From Phaeosaccion multiseriatum (taxonomy: Eukaryota > Ochrophyta, other classes), in the NCBI GenBank assembly GCA_965112735.1, contig OZ218965.1:1798001-1862000 (forward strand): DNA of 64,000 nt, in the 5' to 3' direction. How positions within the stretch are numbered: position 1 is the first letter of the stretch; each line of letters begins with the position of its first letter. The notes under the pieces are model-generated. The model had not been told where the DNA came from. It ran no database searches and saw nothing but the letters and a program-made list of their open reading frames with translations. Made by a program: the position numbers and the translations under genes. This document shows, one piece after another, positions 22,916 through 35,182 of this stretch.

Positions 22916-25615
22916 TCCCTTGTATGTCAATTAACCGCCCTGGATGTCAGTAGAAGATCAGTAGAATCAACATTTTGAGTGGGCTCAGGAAAAGAGGTAT
23001 TACGCACGCTACAGAGCACCACAGGCAAAGCTCTTCGGAAGATCTGAGGCAAAGACAGTATTCTAGATGTTGAGCAGCTTAAAGTCTGATTGTTGCGTCT
23101 GTATAGAGCGATTTAGGAGGTGAAATGTGCTGCTATGTTGACGAGATCTTGGCCCCTGAACAAGGGAGAAAGAGAGAGGCGTAGCTCACACAAGAGGTGA
23201 TAATCTTCGGGCAGAATACGGATTATGTAGTCAAATAGCCGATGTGAAGCTGGGAGCGCGGTCTTAGTAGATAGTGGGCTAACATGTGGAGCTGAAATGT
23301 CCGTTGCTTTGGCGGGAATTTGGGCCTCAAACAAGGGGGGAGTGGGGGAAGAGCGTGTGCGAGCAAGAACCCATGAGGGAGGAATGGTTTTGAGCAGACT
23401 GCGACCCACATATGGAAGTCGACGTTGAGCAGCTAAGAGTGCGATTGCAGGTGCTGTGGAGCAGAAGGGGTGAGGCGAGATGGAAACACTTATGGCAGCA
23501 GTTTTCACCTCAAAAATGGTGAGGAGAGGGAGGAGCGTGTGCGACCAGCAGACCACGAGATATGAAACCCTTGAGAAGCCTTGAGGGATACATAGTCTGC
23601 TGAGTGCTGGTCAGCTCGAAGTGTCCTTTCAGGAGCTACAGAGTGAGGGAGAGAATTTACAAGTGTGAAGGGCCCCTTTTCGTCGTCATCCTGACCCTCG
23701 ATCGAGGGGGAAGAGAGGGTATGACGATAGAAATGGGCCAGATACAACGCGAGGCTATACCTCATGACCATGCGCCGATTTGGTATTCTTTACATGCTCT
23801 CCTTGGCGAGGATGCGATTTACAACGCTATCTATGTGTATATTCGTCATTTTAACCCAATTTCACGGATGGGCAGCTCCAACTGTACACACACTGCCCCT
23901 CCTCCCCTTATCGGTGCTGCTACGGCTACTACTACTATAGATGCTGCACGAGGCTCCGTCTTACCTGCGAAATCCGTCTCGGTAGCCCGCCAAGCCCTCC
24001 TCTGGCAGCTCCTAACCCCCCTGCCACGGCCTCCACCCCACTTTCTCTGCATACAGGGCGGTCAGCGACTTGAGTATGGCCTTGCGGCTCATCGTCCTGT
24101 CGCCCCTGAGTCATTCTCGCTTTTCGACCATGTGCCACGACGAACACCACCACCCACAGCAACAGCACGCTACCCCCCCCCCCCTTTCTCCGGCTCAGCT
24201 CCCATGGCCGCCTCGGCAGCCGATGGCGCGTCCAGCTGCTGCTTGATTGAGCTTCTCTCACTCGTGGCTGGTAGGCTTCAATACGAGCACGCTCATCCGC
24301 AGTAGCCAGGAGGAGCTGCAGCTGATCGTGCAGCAACGGCGTCCCCGGGGTGGACGACGAGGCGGATAAGCTTGACTTCTATCTGGACGCCTGCTTCTCT
24401 TCCCCCCGCTCGTCTGGCCACTGCCGCTCGTGAACCCCTTGCTCCTTACCTTCTCGCTCCCTGAAGAGAGGCAGGATGGTAGCCGCAGTCGTTCTCCTGC
24501 CCCGGTAATGACCCTCGTGATGACCTAACCGAAGGGGCCAAAATTAGGGAGGTGGACACGAGGTGATTTCCCATGTCTGGTTAAGCTCGCTGAAGCTGAA
24601 AGTTGGACATCTGACAACTCACACACTAGATGCCACAACATACCTTGTGTCGCCCTTGACTCTGCCGGGAAGGTTCCTTCCCTTTCCTCTCCACCCTCAT
24701 ACTTCGCCACCTGTGCAGTGACCTCGGGAGAAGATGTCGAAGTCCCCCCGATAGCCCCACCACCCACGTCCCGCAATAACAGGGGGCAGGGGAGTTAGTA
24801 TTACGCCCCTTAAGCAAGACCGATGCTCTGACAGGGCGTGGGATCGGCTGCTCATGACCTCACAAAAAGGACCCTTCAAAGGCAAAAGAGAGGGGAGTAC
24901 ACGTATGCGATTTTGCACATGGGATTATGACCTTTGAAGCTAAAACTTGGTCACAAGCCAGGCTATATATGAGTGATGTTGATCCCTCTTGCCCCGCTCG
25001 TAACTGCCAGGCGAAGCCTTCCATCTCACGCCCTCTCCCCCTCTCGTGCGCCCTCACCTTTTCGGCCACCTCGGGTGACGACCTGCCATAGACCTCTTGC
25101 CCTCCGCCCATGGACAGCAGCGGTACGGGGGTCATCAGACGTGTCCTGCGGACGAGATGGCGCACTCATGGGCCCTGAAAATCGGTAGAATAGAGCAGTG
25201 TCCACGTCTCAGAGACATCCAACTGTGAAGGTGGAGTACCCTAACTTCAGGGGCAAAACTGCCGACGAGCTGGAGGCGGAAGAGCAAGGACTGCATATGA
25301 AAAGTTTCGCATACTCCTGGAGAAGAGATCCTATCTTGCCCACGGCTGATCTCTATGGGTATACCCCCCTCCGTCCTCTCTCTCTCTCGAAACCAAAGTT
25401 GGCGAAAAACGCACCTTTGCCGCTCACCCGCTAATTCTTGCCACAAAGCTGCTGCGAGCACGCTCTCAGCTGCCTAATCCCGAGTTCACTGTGTTTTACT
25501 CAAGCTTGCGCAAGCGCTTCGTCTGGGATAGTCCTTGTATCTAGTATTCATCTCCTCCCTCACGCGCCCCAGCCGATGAAAAAAAATGACAAAAAAATTT
25601 CGATCCTACTGACAT
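22916..25615. repeat. Left arm of giant inverted repeat
   Basis: About 2.7 kb, nearly the reverse complement of 25643-28340, with scattered differences such as a run of C two longer near 24176. The arm is bounded by CCCTTGTATGTCAATTAACC and ATGTCAGTAG motifs. Its outer part consists of degenerate repeats of about 175-185 bp (AGCTTAAAGTCTGATTG near 23075, AGCTGGGAGCGCGGTC near 23248, AGCTAAGAGTGCGATTG near 23430, CAGCTCGAAGTG near 23611). Open frames inside have no recognisable family. Confidence 0.85.
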
Positions 25616-25642
25616 CCCTTGTATGTCAATTAACCCCGATAA
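25616..25642. repeat. Centre of the inverted repeat
   Basis: About 27 bp carrying CCCTTGTATGTCAATTAACC and ATAA, flanked on both sides by CTACTGACAT / ATGTCAGTAG. The same motif occurs at both outer ends, so the structure reads as two head-to-head copies of one element. Confidence 0.7.
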
Positions 25643-28340
25643 ATGTCAGTAGGACCGAAATTTTTTGGGCATTTTTTGGATCGGCTGGGGCACGTGAGGG
25701 AGGAGATGAATACTAGATATACGGACTATCCCAGACGAAGCGCTTGCGCAAGCTTGAGGAAAACACAGTGAACTCGGGATTGGGCAGCTGAGAGCGTGCT
25801 CGCAGCAGCTTTGTGGCAAGAGTTAGCGGGTGAGCGGCAAAGGTGCGTTTTTCTCCAACCTTAGTTTCGAGAGAGAGAGAGGACGGAGGGGGGTATACCC
25901 ATAGAGATAAGCCGTGGGCAAGATAGGATCTCCTCTCCAGGAGTATACGAAACTTTTCATATGCACCGCATGCTCTTCCGCCTCCAGCTCGTTGGCAGTT
26001 TTGCCCCTGAAGTTAGGGTACTCCACCTTCACAGTTGCATGTCTCTGAGACGTGGACGCTGCTCTATTCTACCGATTTTCAGGGCCCATCAGGGCGTCAT
26101 CTCGTCCGCAGGACACGTCTGATGACCCCCGTACCGCCGCTGTCCATGGGCGGAGGGCAAGAGGTCTATCGCAGGTCGTCACCCGAGGTGGCCGAAAAGG
26201 TGAGGGCGCACGAGAGGGGGAGAGGGCGTGAGATGGAAGGCTTCGCCTGGCAGTTACGAGCGGGGCAAGAGGGATCAACATCACTCATATATAGCCTGGC
26301 TTGTGACCAAGTTTTAGCTTCAAAGGTCATAATCCCATGTGCAAAATCGCATACGTGTACTCCCCTCTCTTTTGCCTTTGAAGGGTCCTTTTTGTGAGGT
26401 CATGAGCAGCCGATCCCACGCCCTGTCAGAGCATCGGTCTTGCTTAAGGGGCGTAATACTAACTCCCCTGCCCCCTGTTATTGCGGGACGTGGGTGGTGG
26501 GGCGATCGGGGGGACTTCGACATCTTCTCCCGAGGTCACTGCACAGGTGGCGAAGTATGAGGGTGGAGAGGAAAGGGAAGGAACCTTCCCGGCAGAGTCA
26601 AGGACGACACAAGGTATGTTGTGGCATCTAGTGTGTGAGTTGTCAGATGTCCAACTTTCAGCTTCAGCGAGCTTAACCAGACATGGGAAATCACCTCGTG
26701 TCCACCTCCCTAATTTTGGCCCCTTCGGTTAGGTCATCACGAGGGTCATTACCGGGGCAGGAGAACGACTGCGGCTACCATCCTGCCTCTCTTCAGGGAG
26801 CGAGAAGGTAAGGAGCAAGGGGTTCACGAGCGGCAGTGGCCAGACGAGCGGGGGGAAGAGAAGAAGCAGGCGTCCAGATAGAAGTCAAGCTTATCCGCCT
26901 CGTCGTCCACCCGGGGGACGCCGTTGCTGCACGATCAGCTGCAGCTCCTCCTGGCTACTGCGGATGAGCGTGCTCGTATTGAAGCCTACCAGCCACGAGT
27001 GAGAGAAGCTCAATCAAGCAGCAGCTGGACGCGCCATCGGCTGCCGAGGCGGCCATGGGAGCTGAGCCGGAGAAAGGGGGGTAGCGTGCTGTTGCTGTGG
27101 GTGGTGGTGTTCGTCGTGGCACATGGTCGAAAAGCGAGAATGACTCAGGGGCGACAGGACGATGAGCCGCAAGGCCATACTCAAGTCGCTGACCGCCCTG
27201 TATGCAGAGAAAGTGGGGTGGAGGCCGTGGCAGGGGGGTTAGGAGCTGCCAGAGGAGGGCTTGGCGGGCTACCGAGACGGATTTCGCAGGTAAGACGGAG
27301 CCTCGTGCAGCATCTATAGTAGTAGTAGCCGTAGCAGCACCGATAAGGGGAGGAGGGGCAGTGTGTGTACAGTTGGAGCTGCCCATCCGTGAAATTGGGT
27401 TAAAATGACGAATATACACATAGATAGCGTTGTAAATCGCATCCTCGCCAAGGAGAGCATGTAAAGAGTACCAAATCGGCGCATGGTCATGAGGTATAGC
27501 CTCGCGTTGTATCTGGCCCATATCTATCGTCATACCCTCTCTTCCCCCTCGATCGAGGGTCAGGATGACGACGAAAAGGGGCCCTTCACACTTGTAAATT
27601 CTCTCCCTCACTCTGTAGCTCCTGAAAGGACACTTCGAGTTGCCCAGCACTCAGCAGACTATGTATCCCTCAAGTCTTCTCAAGGGTTTCATATATCGTG
27701 GTCTGCTGGTCGCACACGCTCCTCCCTCTCCTCACCATTTTTGAGGTGAAAACTGCTGCCATAAGTGTTTCCATCTCGCCTCACCCCTTCTGCTCCACAG
27801 CACCTGCAATCGCACTCTTAGCTACTCAACGTCGACTTCCATATGTGGGTCGCAGTCTGCTCAAAGCCATTCCTCCCTCATGGGCTCTTGCTCGCACACG
27901 CTCTTCCCCCACTCCCCCCTTGTTTGAGGCCCAAATTCCCGCCAAAGCAACGGACATTTCAGCTCCACATATTAGCCCACTATCTCCTAAGACCGCGCTC
28001 CCAGCTTCACATCGGCTACTTGACTACATAATCCGTATTCAGCCCGAAGATTATCACCTCTTGTGTGAGCTACGCCTCTCTCTTTCTCCCTTGTTCAGGG
28101 GCAAAGATTTCGTCAACATAGCAGCACATTTCACCTCCTAAATCGCTCTATACAGACGCAACAATCAGACTTTAAGCTGCTCAACATCTAGAATACTGGC
28201 TTTGCCTCAGATCTCCCGAAGCGCTTCGCCTGTGGTGCTCTGTAGCGTGCGTAATACCTCTTTTCCTGAGCCCACTCAAAATGTTGAGTCTACTGATTTT
28301 CTACTGACTTTTATCGGGGTTAATTGACATACAAGGGCCA
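25643..28340. repeat. Right arm of giant inverted repeat
   Basis: Reverse complement of the left arm over its full length. Beyond about 28310 a second copy of TTAATTGACATACAAGGG is added (28322-28371) before the copia remnant begins. Confidence 0.85.
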
Positions 28341-28381
28341 GGGCGGTTAATCGGTTAATTGACATACAAGGGCTACAGAAG

Positions 28382-30316
28382 ATTCATTGACTTACGAACC
28401 AGAATGCCAGGGGCATTCTGTACGATAGGGGGCATTGACTGTAGAGTTACTTAGCTGTGTCTACTCCACGTGGGGTCATTGCGCACGTGTTGACCTTTTC
28501 ACGTGCGATGGTTCTTTCCTAGCAGGAGATCTTACCTCCGTAAGTAATTTACTCGGTTTTTCACCAAGGCTTTTTCTCGTCTGCCGGCTCTCCTTCCGTC
28601 TACGCTTGCCAGCGCTTCCTTCTCTCTTTCCGAACTACGATACGTTTGTAAACGTACTATTGGTACAGAATGCCCCTGGGCCAGGGCGAGAGGTTGGAGT
28701 CTGGGCTTGCCAAGCCCCCGGCCAGGACGAGCGCGACGTGCACGGCCGGCGCCACCACCTCCGTCTCAAGAAGGCCCTCTACGGCTGCCGTCAGTCTTCT
28801 GCGCGTTGGTGGGTGACTCTCCGCGACTTTCTTGTCGAGCTCGGCTTCACCCAGAGCCTCTCCGACGCGTGTGTCTTCACTCGTACTGGCGCTGACGGCA
28901 TCACCATCATCTTCACCTTCATCAATGACCTCCTCATCATGGGCCCTTCTGCCCCGGCTATCGACGCAGCTGCCATGAGATCGGCTCCAACTACATCCTC
29001 AATCCGGTCACCACCTTCCTCTTCCTCGGATTCACTCTGGAGCACCAGCTTGACTCCATCATCATTCACCTCTCCAACTACATCTCCGACACATTGCCGC
29101 GCTTAGGCTTTGTCGGCTGCCCTCCCACCTACCTGCCTGCGGTGCCTGGATCGGTCCTCTCCAAAGCCAAGGAGGGAGATCAGCTCCTCTCTCTCTCGGA
29201 ACTGGAGCAGAACCGCACCAACGTCGGAGTGCTGCAGTACATCAGCGGAGTGTGCCGACCCGACATCACCAACGCCGTGAGGGCTGTGTCTGAGCTGACG
29301 CACGCTCCCACAGTCGCACACCAGCAGGCGGTCGCAACCATCTTCAACTACCTCGCGACCACTTCGTCCCTCGGCATCACGTACTCATGTGCCCCCTTCT
29401 CTCCCTACGACTCTGCTCCCTCCTATCTCAGTGACCCTCTGCAGCTGGTGGCCTCGGACGCCTCCTACGCCTCCTGCCCTGACAAGCGCCTCTCCATTAC
29501 GGGGCTCTCTCTTCATCTTGGCGGAGCAGCTGTGCAGTGGAGCAGCAGCAAGCAGTCTATCGTCGCTTGCTCCTCCAGCGAGTCGGAGTACGTGGCGGCA
29601 AGCAGTGCCACCAAGGACATTCTTAGCATGCGTTATACGCTGCGGGACTTCGAGTGTGAGCAGCTCTTTGCCATCTTTCTCCTCCAGGACAACAAGGCGG
29701 CTATCAACCTGGCGGAGAACGAGCTCGGGCCGAGGAGGACCAAGCACATCGACGTGCGCTACCATCACATCCGGCAGCAGATCAAGTTTGGCACCGTCGC
29801 CATGGAGTATGTAGAGACGACTCACCAGGCTCCGACATCCTTACCAAGAACCTGGACACTGTGCGTTCGAGCGCCACCGTAAGACGCTTATGGGACTGTG
29901 ATTTGCGGTGTGGGGTGAATGGTGTTTCGCCTTTCATTCAAGTATGTCACGGGAGCCCTTTTTCTTTCTTTTTCTTAGTCTTTTCTTCTGACTGTTAACT
30001 ATAGTTTGTGTGCGACTACAGTCTCTGGTCTTTGTCGCAAGGGAGGATATCATAGTGTGTATGACAGCAATTGTACAAGAATTCATTGACTTCCGAACCG
30101 AATACCATTCTTCTAGGGGCATTGACTGTAGAGTTACTTAGCTCTGTCTACTCCACGTGGTCATGGTGCGCACGTGTTGACCTCTTCACGTGCGATAGTT
30201 CAGGAGATCTTTCCTCCGTGAGCAATTTTCTCGGTTTTTCACCAAGGCCTTTTCTCGTCTCCCGGCTCTCCTTCCGTCTACGCTTGCCAGCGCTTCCTTC
30301 TCTCTTTCCGAACTAC
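28382..30316 (+). mobile_element. Decayed Ty1/copia LTR retrotransposon remnant
   Basis: Two direct repeats, 28382-28638 and 30081-30316, share ATTCATTGACTT, GACTGTAGAGTTACTTAGCT and ATTTTC/ACTCGGTTTTTC to CGAACTAC, and flank a fragment of copia reverse transcriptase and RNase H. A polypurine tract AAGGGAGGA near 30039 precedes the right repeat, whose first 30 or so bases have no counterpart on the left, so the left LTR seems truncated where it abuts the inverted repeat. Gag, protease and integrase are missing. Confidence 0.85.
28690..29880 (+). pseudogene. Ty1/copia reverse transcriptase-RNase H fragment with frameshifts
   Basis: LRLKKALYGCRQSSARWW is the conserved copia RT segment upstream of the catalytic strand. 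The catalytic YVDD equivalent reads FINDLL, losing the first Asp. A frameshift near 28960-28980 is needed to continue into the conserved FLGFTLEHQ segment. RNase H-type C-terminal motifs follow: LQYISGVCRPDI, SSSKQSIVACSSSESEYVAA and RRTKHIDVRYHHIR. A second frameshift near 29830 separates the end, DILTKNL. The fragment is non-functional. Confidence 0.88.
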
Positions 30317-30790
30317 TTGAAGTACAACACGTCCCAGAGGTTCAGACCCACAGGAAGAGCTGATGCAGCACCTGTGTATCGTGCCTTTCCACCCCAGCGT
30401 TGACTGCACATAGCACGCATATAGAATACGCAGCTCTGCCATGACGACAACCATCGTCCGCCCACGCTGCATGCTTGAGCCGCCCTGGGCATCGGCATCA
30501 TCACGCTCCGCAAAGGCCCACACTCAATCACGGGCCAAGGGAAGGCACTTTGGAGCTACCTTCCCTCCATCCAGGCGCTGCTGCTTCTTTGAAGCGGCCC
30601 GGCGGGTGCCCCACTTGGGACCCAACCTTGCCCAAGCAGAGGCACGAGCTGATTTGGACCTCAAAATCCTTATTTCTCCCTGTCGCGCTCGATAGTCCTC
30701 AGACCCAATAGCGTCAAGCTTAAAGCTACTTGCGCGCCAGACGGAGTGGGGGGAAGGAGGCGAGCAGCGCCCACTTCCGATTTCAAGAAA
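30317..30790. promoter_or_regulatory. Upstream region of the nucleotidyltransferase-transporter gene
   Basis: About 470 bp between the copia remnant and the next start codon. No gene, RNA or clear repeat is seen; it presumably includes the promoter. Confidence 0.4.
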
Positions 30791-33700
30791 ATGGAGGCCG
30801 GGTCTCAGCGCGGCGATGAGGGAGAGCAAGGCGTGGCGCCTGCTGCTGCTCAGGTGCTGCATGTGGACCTGCTCGCCCTGAGTGACATCGTGGGGACGCA
30901 AAAGGACGCGCTCGTCGACGCCTTCAGGTGATGAGATGGACGGGACACAGCACACTTCCTCTCCCTCCCCCTGATTTGCTTGTGCTCTTGCTGGTGGCGT
31001 CGATGGGATGATAGCGGCCTTTCCGGGCCTCGCCGAGGAGGAGAGTGAGGACGGAAAACATGTGGGCACGATGAGACTCATCATTGAACCTCCACTTCGT
31101 CTCCGCCCCGCTCCCGGACCGCTCCCCCGCACCTCTCGTGCAGGAATGAAGCGCTGGGAGGTATGTCGGTGCTGCCGAGCCAGCTCGCCGGCGAGGACCT
31201 TCGCTTCCGCGTCATGGACGCAGGGCTGGTGTCAGAGGACGGAGCCCCTCAGGTCTCTCCAGCCGTCAAGCGGGCCTTGCTGGTGTGCTGGGCTCGCCCA
31301 AGAGCCGCCACAATGGACACACAGGGCAACCTGTTGCCCTCGAGACTGCTCAGGAAGCTCGAAGGGGAGGCAGGGATGAGCGTCCTGAAGGCCATGCTGT
31401 ACAATCTTGTGCGGGCCGGGCTTGAGGAGGTGACCATCATCGCCGGTGCGGCGGACGGGCTGGAGGAGCATGTGGACGACTCGTTTCTGCAAGAGCGGTT
31501 ATGTATCAGGTGAAGCAAGCGCGCGCTCACACCGCCTAGGCCTACATCCAGCCCTCACCCTCCTTTATCCACCTCTCTTATTGTCTTTCTTTGGTGGTTA
31601 AGGGCGAGGGGGTTTGGTCCCCCGTGGCGAGCTGCAGTGAAAAAGGCTTCTCTCATTGATTAGCTTGTTTCTAAGCCGCCCTGTCGCTCTGCCCCCCTCC
31701 CCACCATTGTACAGATGGCACTATCTTCCGGAGGAGTATTACGGCTTTCATGCGAGCGCCATTCTGGATGCCAAGGACGTGATGATGGTCGGAGACGAGC
31801 CCTTCTTGCTTCTCACGTCAGACCATCTCTTCCACCCGCTGGTGCTTCACGAACTTGGTAAGTCAACGATACATGAGGGAATAGGAAGAGCAACTCGATC
31901 CCCTCCCTCGCCGGAAGCCTCTGTCTACCTCCTCTCTCTGCCTCCGCTTTCCGTCGGTGTCTTCTCCATCTCCTTGTCTCTCTCTTTCTCTCCCATCCCT
32001 TCCCTCTTCTCCCTCTCTCCCCCCCCCCCTCCATCGCCCCCTCCTCTCTAACCCTCTCTCTCTGCCTGTCTCCTCTCTCCACCTCTATCCCTCTCTCCCT
32101 CCCAATAGTATTACGGCTTTCATGCGAGCGCCATTCTGGATGCCAAGGACGTGATGATGGTCGGAGACGAGCCCTTCTTGCTTCTCACGTCAGACCATCT
32201 CTTCCACCCGCTGGTGCTTCACGAACTTGGTAAGTCAACGATACATGAGGGAATAGGAAGAGCAACTCGATCCCCTCCCTCGCCGGAAGCCTCTGTCTAC
32301 CTCCTCTCTCTGCCTCCGCTTTCCGTCGGTGTCTTCTCCATCTCCTTGTCTCTCTCTTTCTCTCCCATCCCTTCCCTCTTCTCCCTCTCTCCCCCCCCCC
32401 CTCCATCGCCCCCTCCTCTCTAACCCTCTCTCTCTGCCTGTCTCCTCTCTCCACCTCTATCCCTCTCTCCCTCCCAATATCCCCCCTTCTCCCCTCTGCA
32501 CTCTACAGCCATGGAGATGGTGGGTGCTGAGCAGATCAGCGACGGCGTGGTGATGTGTGAAGAGTCCTTGACCACACATGAAGTGGGCCTACTGCCCCAT
32601 CAGGGCTACGCCGTCTTCCTAACCAAGGCACCAGCCCCCAACCCTGACGGTTTCGTTGAAACCGTCACAGCCGTCACGGTTCAAGGAGGAGGAGGAATGG
32701 CGAAGGGAGAGGTGAAGGAGGGAGAGGGGGGCGACGAGGAGCAACAGGAGCTAAAGTGCCTGGAGATGGGTGCCTTTGTGCTATTGCCGTCTGCGCTGTT
32801 CGAGGCGCTGACGGAGGTGTCTCAGGGCAGAGCCTACTTCACGCTTGCCATGGCGCTGGACCGCTTGGCCAAGCAGGGCCGCTTACGGTGAGGGTTGTCG
32901 GACTGGCTGCTGGATGGATGGTTGGTTGGCTGGCTGGCTGGCTGGCTGGCTGCGGGGCTGTGGATGGAGTTGGGGGGGGAGCACAGCAGGCTGAGGCATA
33001 CTTGCTTTCTACTCTCCGCCGAAGGAAGACATGGCATGGCGAGCTTAGTTCTTGAAACAGGCACTCCACGTGCGCTCCTCTGCACGCCCCATGACTCTTC
33101 CCACCCCGTCACACGCACACACGCACGCACGCACACACACGAACGCACGCACACACGCACACACACACACATGCACACACACGCACACACACACACACGC
33201 ACACACACACACGCACACACACACACACACACGCACGCATACACGCACGCACACACACACACACATGCATCCCCCAGGTGCAAGTCGGTGCAGGCGCGAC
33301 ACTCTCTCGCCTTCGGTTCTGCATCGCCGGGGCAGGTGAGCCCCTCTGTGATGTACCCCTTCTGAGAGGAGGCAACCAACGAGCACTCTCTCTCTCTCTC
33401 CTGTCTTTGTGCGCTGCACCGACCTGACCCCGAGTGTGCCCGTGTCATGCTGCTCCCCCCCTCCTGTCCTCTGCGGCCTGTCCCGCCTTGTCGTGTGCCA
33501 CCCAAAAGGGCGAGCCCAAGCTGCACCACATCCACCAAGAGGTAAGGCGCAACTCGGCTGGCGACTGCGTTTCACCCCTTCCCTCTCCCTGTTGCGCGCA
33601 TGTCCACTGCCTCTCCCCACCACCTCTCTCGCCCCACGTGGATGGCATTGGATGGCATTTGGAAGTAGCATGGCCGGCACAGGACCGCTTGCTCCATCTC

Positions 33701-35125
33701 CACCGCGGAAATGGCAACTTGTGCCACCTCTCATACCCACACGCCACGTTTTGCTTGAAGCCTCTCATGCCTGCCCTGCTGCCTCTCTCGTGTCGATGAC
33801 CTCAGGCGGGGATGGACGAGGGTGGCAGATTAACGGCGGGCGTTGTGCCGCTCATTCCGTGCACCCAGTCTCTGCTGCCGGCGCGGGGAGAAGCCCCCGT
33901 CGAGCTCTCTCTCTCGCCTTCCACGTTGGCAGAAGAGGTGCCGGAGGAGGTGTCTGAAGCAGCAGCAGCAGCAGCGGCAGCAGAAGGAGAGGCAGGGGCG
34001 GCGGGCGTCATCTCAGCCCCGCCTTCCCCTCCCCCCTTCTTCCCTCGCCTGGCTCGTCCGCACTCTCCCGCACAGAGCCGGACAAGCTCTTCCTCACTCC
34101 CCCCAAGGCCGCCTTCACCACCCTCCGCACCACCCTCCGCAGCGCAGCAGGGGAGCGAGGACAGTGTGCTATCGCTGCTCGTACCCACGGGTCCGGTCGA
34201 CACGAGGCTTGTGGAGAGTGCGGCGACGGGGGCGCAAGAGGGGGTCGGCGCGACAGGCGAGGCACGCTTCTTTGTGGTGCCTGTGGGCGGAGAGGAGCAG
34301 GCGGCGCGGACGGGAGCTGGCGAGTCCACGAAGGAAAGCGACGAAGGCTTTCAGGTACAGCATACGCAGCTACTGGCCTACTCCTGCGTGGCTTTCACGT
34401 TGCTCACATAGTGAGAAGCCGTGTTTTTCTTCTTCTCCCCAACGCGCTCCCTCCCCATGCCATTTACTCGCTTCTGAGGCCAGCCAGGCTCTACAGAGGC
34501 CCTCCTCCCTCCTCCCTCCTCCCCCCTCCCTCCTCCCTCCCCCCCCCTCCTGTCTCCCAGTAACGGCGCTCCCTCTCAGCTCCTACCTCACCTCTTTGCT
34601 TGTTGTCTCTACCCTCCTCCCCCCTCCCACCCCAGCCGCCCCCAGGTTTAGCCCCCACTGTCTCGGCCGCAGCCCCAAACGTCGCCGCCGTAGACGTGGC
34701 CTTCAGTGACATATTCACCTCCCAGGGAGCGGCCCAGGACGGGGCGATGCTCATCCCTATGCCTGCGGTGCGCGAGGAGGCAGTGCCGGACACTCTCCCA
34801 GAGGCCGGGGAGGGAGAAGGCGGTGAGGGGGTTGAAGTTGAAGGGAGCGCTTCACATGCCGACAATTACGTCTTCGCCGTGGATCAGTACGCAGGCAGTC
34901 ACGTGAGCCAACTGAGAATGCCCTCGGACATTCAACACATACACCTGGAGGCTGTGGTGTCCGAAGCGGATCCTGCGAGGGTGGACATTAGCATCGTTGT
35001 GGACAGCAAAACGCCCTTCATCGCATGGGTCATTGTGGGCGTTGCTCTGATTGGCGAGGCCACCGCTGGGCCGATTGCCAAGTGAGTTTTTCGGTTCTGA
35101 CACACGCACACACACACACACACAT

Positions 35126-35182
<57 letters not shown>

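Noticed and set aside
23604-27650. Two frames of about 231-233 codons in the palindrome arms (23604-24305 plus, 26955-27650 minus)
   Set aside because: No family resemblance, the same region is open in several frames, and a 2-bp run difference changes length; not called as genes.
32108-32229. Second copy of exon 3 as an additional or alternative exon
   Set aside because: Its inclusion breaks the frame with both neighbours and it lacks the first 21 nt of the exon; kept as intronic duplication.
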